Assembly: GCA_963795385.1 (NCBI GenBank)
Contig: CAWCHK010000008.1
Coordinates: 62,001 to 126,000 of the forward strand
Length of the DNA stretch: 64,000 bases
DNA from: CAVURS01 sp963795385
GTDB taxonomy: Bacteria; Actinomycetota; Actinomycetes; Actinomycetales; CAVURS01
Direction of reading: 5' to 3'
In this document: one piece after another, positions 25,365 through 34,674 of the stretch
Layout: each line of letters starts with the position of its first letter
Numbering within the stretch: position 1 is the stretch's first letter
Translations under genes and position numbers: made by a program
The notes under the pieces: model-generated
Told to the model about the DNA's origin: nothing
Databases searched by the model: none
What the model saw: only the letters and a program-made list of their open reading frames with translations

Positions 25365-27169
25365 CCGCCGAGCCGCGCGTCGTGCTCCTGCTCGACCCGC
25401 GGCCGGGCGAGCGACCGGCCGACCGGCTCGAGCTGCCCGGCGGCCGCACCCTGGCTCAAGAGGTCGGCGACCGCGCCGTCGCGGAGGGCGGCGAGCTGTC
25501 CGGCGTCGTCACCGGGGCCGCGGGGATCTCCGCGCTGATCTCCGGACTGAGCTCCGCACCGACCACCGCACCGACCACCGCTCTGCCGGCCGAGCAGGCC
25601 GCGGCGGTGGAGCCGGAGGAGCGGGCACTCTGCCTGGTCGACGCCGCCGCGCTGGCCCTGCCGACGACGTACGGCGACGTCGTCGCCGACCCGCGCGACG
25701 ACTCCTGCGTGCTGCAGTCCGACGGCGGCCGCGCGGTCGCGGTGCGCCTGCACCCGGCGGCGCTACGGGACCGCGCCACGACCGACCTGCTCCTCCGGGC
25801 CCTGCGCAGCGCGCCCACCGGCTCCTCGCTCACCGTGCTGGCGGCGACGGCGGCCGCGGGCGGGTACCGGGTCCGCCAGCTGGGCCCGGGCGACCTGCCG
25901 CTCGTGATGGTCGGCGGCCCCCGGTCGCTGGCGGCGGCGCTGACGGCCGAGCAGGAGGTCGACGAGGCGGCGGTCCGGCTGCTGCGGTCCTCGCGGGCCG
26001 ACGACGGCTTCCTGTCGACGTTCCTGGTCCGCCCGCTGTCGCGGCAGCTGACCCGGCGGGCGGTGGCGCTGGGGATCCGCCCGGCGGTCGTGACGGGCGC
26101 CTCGTGCCTCCTGGGACTGCTGGCGGCCGGGTCGTACGCCGGCGGCGGCCTGGGGTGGCGGCTGGCCGGGTCACTGCTGCTCCTGCTCTCCCTCGTCATC
26201 GACTGCGTGGACGGCGAGGTCGCGCGGTACACCCGGACCTTCTCCCCTCTCGGCGGCTGGCTCGATGTCGGGTCCGACCGGCTCAAGGAGTACGCCGTCT
26301 ACGCCGGGCTGGCCTACGGCGCGCACCCCTCCGCCTGGGGTCTCGCAGCGGCGGCCTTTGCCGTGCTGGTCTTTCGGCATTTCGTCGACTTCGGTTATGC
26401 CGCAACGGTTTCCGACGATGTCCTGCAGCCGCCAGGTGCCGGGGCCCCGGTCGATCCGGTGGCGACCTGGTCCGGCCGCACGTCGTCGCGCCCGTGGCTG
26501 GTGTGGGTCAAGCGCAGCGTGATCCTGCCGGTCGGCGAGCGAACCATCGCACTCGCCGTGCTGGCGCCATTGGTCGGTGCGCGGTGGGCCCTGGGGCTGC
26601 TCCTGGCCGGCGGCTGCCTGTCGGCGGCGTACACCTTCGCGGGGCGGTTCGGGCGGCTCGTCCTGCGGCGGGGGCCGGCCCGGCCCCGCAGCGCCGTCGT
26701 CGGCGAGCGCCTCCGCGCACAGGTGGACCTCGGCCTGCTTCCGGTGGTGGCCCCGTCGGGGCGGCTGGGCTGGCTGACGCCGGCCGCCGCCCGGGCGCTG
26801 GAACAGGGCGGCCTGGCGCTGCTGGTCGGCTGGCACCGGCCGGGCGCCCTCCCCGCCGCGTACCTCCTGCTGGCGGCCGTGGCCCTCCACCAGTACGACG
26901 TCGTCTACCGCCAGCGGCTGGCCGAGGCCGGCGGTGACGAGGGCTGGCTGGGGAGGGTCGGCTGGCCGGTGCGCGTGCTGGTGGTCGGCGTGCTGGTACT
27001 GGCGCTGCCGCCGGCCGGTCTGCGGGCGGCCCTGCTGGTCCTCGGGGTCCTGGCCGCCCTGCTGACGGCGCTCGACAGCGTGACGTGGTGGCGGTCGTTT
27101 GTACGCTCGGGCGGGCAGGCGCCGTCGGCGCGCCATGCGGCCTACGGCAGTGACGGGAGACCAGCGTGA
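25361..27169 (+). CDS. CDP-alcohol phosphatidyltransferase with N-terminal extension
   Basis: 602 residues from a GTG overlapping the ATPase stop. Residues 1-215 are a soluble alpha/beta-like region beginning VVLLLDPRPGERPADRLELP; it might be a degenerate nucleotidyltransferase but has no intact GxGTR loop. The CDP-alcohol motif follows near residue 285: DCVDGEVARYTRTF then SPLGGWLDVGSD, with all four Asp residues at the expected spacing. About ten hydrophobic segments make up the remainder, which extends about 200 residues past the core domain; related proteins carry a DUF5941 annotation there. The reaction would be transfer of a phosphoalcohol from a CDP-alcohol to a hydroxyl acceptor in the membrane; substrate unknown. 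Confidence 0.8.
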   Translation: MTAEPRVVLLLDPRPGERPADRLELPGGRTLAQEVGDRAVAEGGELSGVVTGAAGISALISGLSSAPTTAPTTALPAEQAAAVEPEERALCLVDAAALALPTTYGDVVADPRDDSCVLQSDGGRAVAVRLHPAALRDRATTDLLLRALRSAPTGSSLTVLAATAAAGGYRVRQLGPGDLPLVMVGGPRSLAAALTAEQEVDEAAVRLLRSSRADDGFLSTFLVRPLSRQLTRRAVALGIRPAVVTGASCLLGLLAAGSYAGGGLGWRLAGSLLLLLSLVIDCVDGEVARYTRTFSPLGGWLDVGSDRLKEYAVYAGLAYGAHPSAWGLAAAAFAVLVFRHFVDFGYAATVSDDVLQPPGAGAPVDPVATWSGRTSSRPWLVWVKRSVILPVGERTIALAVLAPLVGARWALGLLLAGGCLSAAYTFAGRFGRLVLRRGPARPRSAVVGERLRAQVDLGLLPVVAPSGRLGWLTPAAARALEQGGLALLVGWHRPGALPAAYLLLAAVALHQYDVVYRQRLAEAGGDEGWLGRVGWPVRVLVVGVLVLALPPAGLRAALLVLGVLAALLTALDSVTWWRSFVRSGGQAPSARHAAYGSDGRPA

Positions 27170-27948
27170 CGGAGCCGGGACCGGCGGCCCGACCGACCCT
27201 GGCCGAGCTGCGGTCCGTTGCCCAGCCCGAGTCGACGATGTCCCGCCGCAACGCCGAGCACTGGCTGGCCCGGCTGCTGCTGCGCAAGGTCTCGCTGCCG
27301 ATCACCCGTGAGCTGCTGCGGACCCCCGTCTCGGCCAACCAGCTGACCGGCCTGATGATCGTCGTCGGGCTGCTCGCCGCGGTGGCCGCGGGGCTCGGGG
27401 GCCTGGCCTGGGCGGTCGCGGCCTTCGTGGGGGTGCAGGTCTACTTCCTGCTCGACCTCTGCGACGGCGAGGTCGCGCGCTGGCGCCGGACGACGAGCGT
27501 GACCGGGGTGTACCTGGACCGGGTCGGCCACTACCTGGTCGAGGCGGCCCTGCTGTCGGCGTACGGCTTCCGCGCCGGCGGCCAGCACCTCGGCGGCTGG
27601 TCGACGGCGGGCGTGGCGGCCGGCCTGTTCGCGGTGCTGGTCAAGGCCGAGACCGACCTGGTGGACGTCGCGCGGGTCCGGTCCGGGCGTCCGGCGGCCG
27701 GTGACGAGGCCGCGGCCCCCCGCAGTGCTGCCCTGGGCGCCGTGCGACGGGTGGCCTCGCTCCTGAAGGTCCATCAGCTGACCGGTGCCCTCGAGTCCTC
27801 GTTCCTGCTCCTGATCGCCGCGGTCGTCGACGCCTCGACCGGGGAGCTGCACGGCGCGCGTGTCCTGGCCGGGCTGATGCTCGGCATCGCGGCGACCATG
27901 ACGGTGCTGCACCTGGCCAGCATCCTGGCCTCGCGACGGCTCCAGTGA
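27166..27948 (+). CDS. CDP-alcohol phosphatidyltransferase family protein with His in place of last Asp
   Basis: 260 residues from a GTG overlapping the previous stop. After a 60-residue soluble N-terminus there are about five hydrophobic helices. The signature is DLCDGEVARWRR then SVTGVYLDRVGHY: the first three aspartates are present, but the fourth, which acts as base in the family, is histidine (codon 27529-27531). The length fits the family. It may be an inactive partner of the larger paralogue encoded just before it, or an enzyme with altered chemistry. Overlaps the next GT2 by 4 bp. Confidence 0.8.
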   Translation: MTEPGPAARPTLAELRSVAQPESTMSRRNAEHWLARLLLRKVSLPITRELLRTPVSANQLTGLMIVVGLLAAVAAGLGGLAWAVAAFVGVQVYFLLDLCDGEVARWRRTTSVTGVYLDRVGHYLVEAALLSAYGFRAGGQHLGGWSTAGVAAGLFAVLVKAETDLVDVARVRSGRPAAGDEAAAPRSAALGAVRRVASLLKVHQLTGALESSFLLLIAAVVDASTGELHGARVLAGLMLGIAATMTVLHLASILASRRLQ

Positions 27949-28844
27949 CGGGCCCGATCCCTGCTCGTCCACCGGCCGGGGACGGCCTCAGCGTCGACTG
28001 CGTGATCCTCACGATGGGCGACCGGCCGGTCGAGCTGGGCCGGGCGATCGCCAGTGTCGTTGCTCAGCAAGGGGATCCGGTCGAGATCGTCGTCGTGGCC
28101 AACGGCGTACCACTGCCCGAGGTGCCGGCCGGGGTGCGGGGTGTGGCCCTCGCGGAGAATGTCGGCATCCCGGCGGGGCGCAACGCCGGTGCGGCGGCCG
28201 GCTCCGCCGACCTGGTGCTGTTCCTCGACGACGACGGCTGGCTCCCGCAGGCCGATGCCGCCCAGCGGCTGCGCCGCGCGTTCGCCGCCGACCCGCGGCT
28301 GGGCATCGTCTCGCTGCGGATAGCGGACCCCGAGACCGGCAGCACGCAGCGCCGGCACGTCCCGCGCATCCGGGTCGACGACCCGCTGGCCTCGGCCGAG
28401 GTGACGACCTTCCTCGGCGGTGCGAGCGTGGTGCGCCGCGACGTCCTGACGAGCTGCGGCGGCCTGCCCGATGCCTTCTTCTACGCCCACGAGGAGACCG
28501 ACCTGGCCTGGCGCGCGCTCGACGCCGGCTGGCGGATCCGCTACGACGCGGACGTCCTGATGTACCACCCGGCCACCACCCCGGCCCGGCACGCGTCGTA
28601 CTACCGGATGAACGCCCGCAACCGGGTCTGGCTGGCCCGGCGCCGGCTGCCCTGGCCTCTCGTCCCGGTCTACCTCGGCGTCTGGACCGCGCTGACCGTG
28701 CTGCGCACCCGCCGGATCGCCCTCCTGCGCACCTGGGCCGCCGGCTTCGTCGAGGGCTGGCGGACCGACCCGGGCGAGCGAGCCCCGATGCGCTGGCGGA
28801 CGGCCTGGCGGATGACCCGCCTCGGCCGCCCGCCGATCATCTAG
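27945..28844 (+). CDS. GT2 glycosyltransferase (rhamnosyltransferase-like)
   Basis: 299 residues from a GTG overlapping the previous stop. SVDCVILTMGDRPVELGRAI opens the GT-A fold, NVGIPAGRNAGAAAGS and VLFLDDDGWLP give the donor site and DXD-type motif, and FYAHEETDLAWRALDAGW is the catalytic region. Similar to WbbL-type transferases. No membrane helices except a weak segment near residue 245. Last gene of the exporter operon that starts at 23833, so it likely acts on the exported polymer. Confidence 0.88.
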   Translation: MTGPIPARPPAGDGLSVDCVILTMGDRPVELGRAIASVVAQQGDPVEIVVVANGVPLPEVPAGVRGVALAENVGIPAGRNAGAAAGSADLVLFLDDDGWLPQADAAQRLRRAFAADPRLGIVSLRIADPETGSTQRRHVPRIRVDDPLASAEVTTFLGGASVVRRDVLTSCGGLPDAFFYAHEETDLAWRALDAGWRIRYDADVLMYHPATTPARHASYYRMNARNRVWLARRRLPWPLVPVYLGVWTALTVLRTRRIALLRTWAAGFVEGWRTDPGERAPMRWRTAWRMTRLGRPPII

Positions 28845-28851
28845 CGCTTCC

Positions 28852-28876
28852 GGTCAGCTCTTTGGTCAGCTCTTTT
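28852..28876 (+). repeat. short tandem direct repeat after the exporter operon
   Basis: GGTCAGCTCTTT is followed directly by GGTCAGCTCTTTT and then GGTCAC, just past the stop of the last operon gene. Two near-perfect 12-13 bp copies. Part of a 330-bp gene-free stretch (28845-29174). Role unknown. Confidence 0.6.
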
Positions 28877-29003
28877 GGTCACGCCGTACGTCGCGATGAA
28901 AGTCACGCTGCGCAGTCGGGCATCAGGTCGCACGGGCCCGGCGCAGGCCAGAAAGCAAGTGAAATCTGCAGCGTCTGAGCGCGACGGCACAGGTCTCGCG
29001 CGC

Positions 29004-29040
29004 GATCTGCTCTGAGTCCTGGGAGGACTCAGAGCAGATC
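29004..29040. repeat. perfect 17-bp inverted repeat with 3-nt loop
   Basis: GATCTGCTCTGAGTCCT, loop GGG, then the exact reverse complement. It lies in the gene-free stretch 28845-29174, 135 bp before the amidase start. No T-run follows on either strand, so it may be a factor-type terminator for the exporter operon, an RNA hairpin in the amidase leader or a protein-binding palindrome. The rest of that stretch is less G+C-rich and holds a TGTAAT at 29094-29099 that may be a -10. Confidence 0.8.
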
Positions 29041-29174
29041 ACGACCGGAGTGTCACCCGTTTGCGCAGGGTCAGCTCGAAAAAACGAACTCTCTGTAATC
29101 GTCGCGGCACATCGTGTCTCAGATGTAGCCCCAATGGGTTGCACAGGCAACAACAGTCACGGACTCTGTACCCC

Positions 29175-31971
29175 ATGCGTCGTGTTCCCGCCCTGCCGCC
29201 ATGCCCGCCAGTCCGATCGAGCGTGCGCCACCGCGGCACCCGGCGCGCCGCGGGCCTGACCGTCGTCGTGGTGGCCGCCACGGGCCTGGCCGTGGCGACG
29301 CCGGCGATCGCGGCCGGCCGGTCCAGCGGCCCGGCGCCGCACGCCGTGGCGCCGACCCAGCACAGCACGCCGCTCGCCCGGGTCGACGCTGCGGGCGCCG
29401 CCCTCGCCGGCGCGCTGGCGGCCCCGAGCGCCGGCGTCGCCCGGGCCTCGGCCCGCTCGGCCCTGGCCGCGAAGCCGTCCAGCGCGCTGGCCACCGCTGC
29501 GCTCACCCCCGCCGTCGCGGTCCCCTCCGGGATCTCGGTCGTCGGGGCGACCTGGCCCGAGGGCGCCATGCCGTCCGACGCCCGCCTGATGGTGCGGACC
29601 TCGACCCACGGCTCCTGGTCGGCCTGGCAGGCCCTGGACTCCGACGACGGACACGACCCCGATCCCGGCACGGCCGAGGCGGCGCACGAGCGGGGCGGAA
29701 CCCAGCCGTACGTGGTGACCGATGCCAGCGCGGTCCAGGTCCGCCTGGACACAGCGAGCGGGACGGCACCGGCCGGGGCCACCGTGGACGTCGTCGATCC
29801 CGGGACGAGCGACGCCGACGCGAGCGCCGGCACCGCCACGGCGGGGGCGGCCCAGGCCGCCGCGGCCCAGCCGACGATCTACTCCCGCAAGTCGTGGGGA
29901 GCCGACGAGAAGCTGCGCAAGGGGACGGTGGAGTACGGCGCGATCCAGGCCGCGTTCGTGCACCACACGGTGAGCGAGAACAACTACTCGGCCGGGCAGG
30001 TGCCGGCGATCATCCGCGGCATCTACGCCTTCCACGTCAACGGCCGCGGCTGGAACGACATCGGCTACAACTTCCTGGTCGACCGCTTCGGCCGGATCTG
30101 GGAGGGCCGGTACGGCGGCATCGCCCTGCCGGTCGTCGGCGCGCACACCCGCAACTACAACTCGAACTCGTTCGCCATGTCGGCCATCGGCAACTTCGAC
30201 GTCGCGCACGTGCCCTCGGCCATCGTGAGCGCCTATCAGCGCCTGTTCGCCTGGAAGCTCTCCTTGCACGGCGTACCCGCCACCGGCAAGGTCACGCTCA
30301 ACGGCAACTCCATCAACCGGATCTCCGGGCATCGAGACGTCGGTTCGACCGCCTGCCCGGGCCGCTACCTCTACGCCCTGCTGCCGCAGATCCGCTCCGG
30401 GACGGCGTCCCGGATGGGCACGCTGCCCGCGGCCGGCGCTGGGTCGCAGCCTGGACGCCAACGCCACCCCCGACCTGCTGGCCCGCCAGCCCGGTGGCTC
30501 GTCGGCCATCGTGGCGACGGACTCCACCCTGCCGGTCGCCGGCTCCGCGCGCGTCGTCGGCGCCTCGGGCTGGGACAAGCTCGACCTGGTGACCGCGAGC
30601 CCGGACCTGACCGGCGACGGCCGGCCGGACCTGGTGGCCCGCGAGCCGTCGACCGGCCGGATCCGCGTCTACCCGGGCGACGGCACGGGTCACTTCCCGA
30701 CGATGTCGGTGCACGGGTCGGGGTGGGGCGGCATCCGCCGGCTGCTCGCGCCGGGTGACCTGGACGGTGACGGCCATGCGGACCTCCTGGGCGTCACCGG
30801 CTCGGGCCAGCTCGTCCTCTACAGCGGCGACGGTCACGGCTGGATCGCCGGCCAGCGGGTCGTCGGCGCCTCGGGATGGACCGCTATGTCGCAGATGACC
30901 GGCGTCGGCGACTCCGACGGTGACGGCCACATCGACCTGGTCACCGTCGTGGCCTCGACCGGGGTCCAGCGGTTCTATCCGGGCCTGGGCAACGGGCGGT
31001 TCGGCTCGCCCCGCCAGATCGGCACCGGCTGGCAGGCCACGATCGACCTGGTGGGCATGCGCGACCTGGACGGCGACGGACATCTGGACCTGGTCGCCCG
31101 CGAGGCCCGGACCGGTCGGATGCGGACGTACTTCGGCACCGGGACGGGCGACTTCGGCTCCCGGCTGACCTGGGGCGCCGGATGGCAGCACGCCACCGCC
31201 CTCACCGGCGGCGTCGACGTCGACGGCGACGGGCACACCGACGTGGTCGCGGTGATCGGCGGCCAGCTGCGGGTCTACGCCGGCACCGGCCAGCGGGAGT
31301 ACAGCGCGGTGGGAACGACACCGGTCGACCTGACCGGAGCGATCAGCCCCTTCGTGCTGGGCGATCTCGACCACGACGGCACGTCCGAGGTCCTGGCCCG
31401 GACGTCCGCCGGCACCCTCATGCTCTGGGACGACGCGGGCCAGGCCGGCGCCGCGGCCGCACCGCGCAAGATCGGCGGCAGCGGCTGGGACACCATGAAC
31501 CTCGTGGCCCCGGCCGGGGACATGACCATGGACGGCGTACCCGACCTCCTGGCCCGCCAGGCATCCACCGGCGACCTCTACCTCTACCCGATGACGTCGA
31601 CCGGCGGATTCACAAACCGGGTCCTGCTGGCTACAGGCATGGCCGGAATGACCGACATTCTCGGGGTGGGACCCAACGATCCTGGTGCCGCGCCGGACGT
31701 GATCGCGCGCGAGGGCACCGGCGGCGAGCTGCTGGTCTTCCCCGGCGACGGCCCGGGGCGGCTGCTCAGCCCGCACGTCGTGCGCACGAGCACGTCCGCG
31801 GTGGCCCGGCTGGTCGCAGCCGGCGACGTCGACGGCGACGGGCTCACGGACGTGGTGTTCCGGCAGACCGACGGGGCCCTCGGGCTCTGGAGCGGTGTGA
31901 GCACAGGCGGGTACGCCGGGTCCCGGTCCCTCGTCGTGAACCCGAGGGTGGCTGGTCGTGAGCTGGGCTGA
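29175..31971 (+). pseudogene. secreted N-acetylmuramoyl-L-alanine amidase (PGRP) with FG-GAP repeats, frameshifted
   Basis: Starts at ATG 29175 with a signal peptide (basic RRAA then VVVVAATGLAVATPAIAA). Residues ~235-400 form the amidase/PGRP domain: RKSWGADE, VHHTVSENNY, GIYAFHVNGRGWNDIGYNFLVDR, GAHTRNYN and the zinc-site GHRDVGSTACPGRYLY. Just after, near 30436, one extra base shifts the frame; downstream (SLDANATPDLLARQ onward) about seven FG-GAP/VCBS repeats of the DLTGDGRPDLVAR type read to 31971 and would form a beta-propeller. Corrected length about 930 residues. It would cleave the lactyl-alanine bond of peptidoglycan outside the cell. The end overlaps the SpoIID gene by 14 bp. The frameshift is probably a sequence error. 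Confidence 0.85.
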
Positions 31972-34000
31972 CAGCAGGATCGACGAGGCCCGGCGCCGCT
32001 CGCGCGGCGTCTGGTGCATGGCCACCGCGACCGCCGGCCTGGTGGCCGTCCTGGTCAGCGCCTCGATCGGCGGCGCGGCGTTCGGGCCGTCCCGGATCCG
32101 GGCGGTCCCGGCGAGCGCCAAGGCGATCACGACGCTCTCTGTCTCCGGCCACGGCTTCGGCCACGGCCGCGGCATGTCCCAGTGGGGCGCCTACGGCGCG
32201 GCCACCGAGGGGCTGAGCTACTCCAGCATCCTGGCCTTCTACTACCAGGGCACCACGCTCTCGCACCTGACCGACCCCACCATGCGGGTCGAGATCGGCG
32301 CGGACGACGACGACAACGCGAAGGTCTATCCCGCCAGCGGCCTGACCATCTGCCACGACGGCACCGAGCGCAACGTGCTGTCCACCAGCTCCGACATCCA
32401 CGCCTGGCGGCTGGCCCGCAGCAGCTCCCAGGTCGTCCTGCAGTACTACCGGGACGGCGGCTGGCACACCTCGGGGCTCAAGCTCGGCGGGAGCTACGCG
32501 ACCTTCACCCGGTCCAGTACCTGCTCGAACTACGGGTCGTCCGCCGTCACGCTGGGTCTGCCCGGCGGCGGCACCGAGGGCATCCGCGGTGGCGTCCGCG
32601 GCGCGCTCTACTCCACCGGCCTGCGCACGGTCGGCGTCATGTCGATGACCAACTACCTCTACGGCGTGGTGGCTTCGGAGATGCCTGCGAGCTGGGCCAC
32701 CCAGGCCCTCGAGGCGCAGAGCGTCGCCGCCCGGACGTACGCCGCGCACTACCGCCAGGTCATCGGCGCCACCCACCAGTGGGACATCTGCGACTCGACG
32801 AGCTGCCAGGTCTTCCACGGCACCGGCGGGGAGGCCTCGTCGACGAATGCCGCCGTGGCGGCCACGGCCGGCCGGATGCTGACCTACAAGGGCGACCTGG
32901 CCGAGACCGAGTTCAGCGCCAGCAACGGCGGCTACACCGTCTCCGGCGGCGAGCCCTACCTCGTGGCCAAGGCCGACCCGTACGACGGCGCGGCCTCGTC
33001 CTACCCGCACTCCTGGACCGACACCGTCTCGGGGTCGAGCCTGCACAAGGCCTTCCCCGGGGTCGGCACCGTGACCGGCGTCCGCGTGGTCTCCCGGGAC
33101 GGGCACGGCGTCTGGGGCGGCCGGACCGAGAGCGTCGAGGTGGTCGGCACCTCCGGGAGCCAGACGGTCAGCGGCTCGACCTTCGCGCACGCCGCCGGGC
33201 TGCTGTCGATCTGGTGGACCGTTCCGACGCCTCCGAGCCACGACCTCAGCGGCGACGGGCACCCGGACCTGCTGGTGCGAGAGACCGGCACCGGCGCGCT
33301 GCGCGTCTACGACGGCAGGGGCACCGGCGGCTTCGTCGGCGTGCAGAGCCGCGGCAGCGGCTGGCAGGCGATGTCCGACCTGATGCTGGCCGGCGACCTC
33401 GACAGCGATGGCCGGGCCGACCTGGTGGCCATGAACACGGACGACGGGAACCTCTGGCTCTACCCCGGTGACGGCAACGGCTGGGTCGGCGCACCCACCC
33501 GGATCGGCCGGGGCTTCCAGATCTTCTCGATGATGGCCCCCATGGGGGACGTCACCGGCGACGGGATCCCCGACCTGGCCGGGGTCGTGGCCTCCACGGG
33601 CGACCTGCGGATCTATCCCGGCAACGGCGCCGGTGGCGTCCACAACGGCATCCGGATCGGGGGCGGCTGGTCGGTCATGAACGCGATCGTCGGGGCCGGC
33701 GACGTCAACGGCGACCACCACCCGGACCTGGTCGCCCGCAACAAGGCCACCGGCGCGCTGTGGCTCTACGCCGGCAACGGCAAGGGCGGCTTCGCCAACG
33801 GCGTGTCACTCGGCGGCCGGGACAACGCCTACTCCCTGCTCACCAGCCCGGGCGACTGGAACGGCGACGGCCACCCCGACCTGCTGGCCGTCGACAAGGC
33901 AGCGGGCACGCTGATCATGTTCGCGGGCAACGGTTCCGGCTACGGCACGCCGGGCGCCATCGGCGGTCACGGGTGGGAGATCTTCGACGCGATGGCCTAG
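31958..34000 (+). CDS. secreted SpoIID/LytB-domain protein with FG-GAP repeats
   Basis: 680 residues from a GTG at 31958, overlapping the amidase reading frame by 14 bp. A signal anchor lies at about residues 20-45. SGHGFGHGRGMSQWGAYGAA is the hallmark N-terminal SpoIID segment; VGVMSMTNYLYGVVASEMPASW and ALEAQSVAARTYA are the conserved core, and EFSASNGGYTVSGGEPYL closes it. From residue 425 FG-GAP repeats (DLSGDGHPDLLVRE, DLDSDGRADLVAM and others) form a second predicted propeller. SpoIID proteins are lytic transglycosylases acting on glycan strands lacking stem peptides, which is what the coupled amidase would produce. So the two enzymes would act in sequence. Confidence 0.88.
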   Translation: MSWADSRIDEARRRSRGVWCMATATAGLVAVLVSASIGGAAFGPSRIRAVPASAKAITTLSVSGHGFGHGRGMSQWGAYGAATEGLSYSSILAFYYQGTTLSHLTDPTMRVEIGADDDDNAKVYPASGLTICHDGTERNVLSTSSDIHAWRLARSSSQVVLQYYRDGGWHTSGLKLGGSYATFTRSSTCSNYGSSAVTLGLPGGGTEGIRGGVRGALYSTGLRTVGVMSMTNYLYGVVASEMPASWATQALEAQSVAARTYAAHYRQVIGATHQWDICDSTSCQVFHGTGGEASSTNAAVAATAGRMLTYKGDLAETEFSASNGGYTVSGGEPYLVAKADPYDGAASSYPHSWTDTVSGSSLHKAFPGVGTVTGVRVVSRDGHGVWGGRTESVEVVGTSGSQTVSGSTFAHAAGLLSIWWTVPTPPSHDLSGDGHPDLLVRETGTGALRVYDGRGTGGFVGVQSRGSGWQAMSDLMLAGDLDSDGRADLVAMNTDDGNLWLYPGDGNGWVGAPTRIGRGFQIFSMMAPMGDVTGDGIPDLAGVVASTGDLRIYPGNGAGGVHNGIRIGGGWSVMNAIVGAGDVNGDHHPDLVARNKATGALWLYAGNGKGGFANGVSLGGRDNAYSLLTSPGDWNGDGHPDLLAVDKAAGTLIMFAGNGSGYGTPGAIGGHGWEIFDAMA

Positions 34001-34644
34001 CCGGCCACGCCATCGCCCACCGTGACCGGCGCGCCGGTCTTCTCGCGCACCTCCTCGACGGTGACACCGGGCGAGAGCTCGCGCAGGACCAGGCCGCCGT
34101 CGGTGACGTCCAGCACGCAGAGGTCCGTGATGATCCGGTGGACCACGCGCTGGCCGGTGAGTGGCAGCGTGCACTCGGAGACGACCTTGTGGGTGCCGTC
34201 ACGGGCCACGTGCTCCATCAGGACGATCACGTGCCGCGCACCGTGGACCAGGTCCATGGCGCCGCCCATGCCCTTGACCATCTTGCCGGGGATCATCCAG
34301 TTGGCGATGTCACCGGTCGCGCTGACCTGCATCGCACCGAGGATGGCCGCGTCGACCTTGCCCCCGCGGATCATGCCGAAGCTCGTCGCGGAGTCGAAGA
34401 AGGACGCGCCGCGACGCAGCGTCACGGTCTCCTTGCCGGCGTTGATCAGGTCCGGATCCTCCTGTCCCGCAAGGGGATACGCGCCGACGCCGAGGATGCC
34501 GTTCTCGGACTGGAGGACGATCTCGACGTCGTCCGGCACGTAGTTCGGCACCAGCGTCGGCAGGCCGATCCCGAGGTTCACGTACGAGCCGTCGGTCAGC
34601 TCGCGGGCCGCCCGGGCGGCCATCTCCTCGCGGGTCAGTGCCAT
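33997..34644 (-). CDS. 3-oxoacid CoA-transferase subunit B
   Basis: 215 residues. ALTREEMAARAARELTDGSYVNLGIGLPTLV at the start and the catalytic-glutamate region LQSENGILGVG near residue 50 are diagnostic of ScoB-type beta subunits. GAMQVSATGDIANWMIPGKMVKGMGGAMDLV follows. Its stop overlaps the stop of the SpoIID gene on the other strand by 3 bp. Together with the A subunit (30 bp upstream) it moves CoA from succinyl-CoA to a 3-oxoacid such as acetoacetate or 3-oxoadipate; which one cannot be told. Confidence 0.93.
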   Translation of the reverse strand: MALTREEMAARAARELTDGSYVNLGIGLPTLVPNYVPDDVEIVLQSENGILGVGAYPLAGQEDPDLINAGKETVTLRRGASFFDSATSFGMIRGGKVDAAILGAMQVSATGDIANWMIPGKMVKGMGGAMDLVHGARHVIVLMEHVARDGTHKVVSECTLPLTGQRVVHRIITDLCVLDVTDGGLVLRELSPGVTVEEVREKTGAPVTVGDGVAG

Positions 34645-34674
34645 CGCTGAGCTCCTTCGCCGGTCCGGGCCATG

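Noticed and set aside
28845..29174. c-di-AMP (ydaO-type) riboswitch before the amidase
   Set aside because: Wall hydrolases in actinobacteria often have one, but the conserved aptamer core was not seen; only the 17-bp hairpin stands out.
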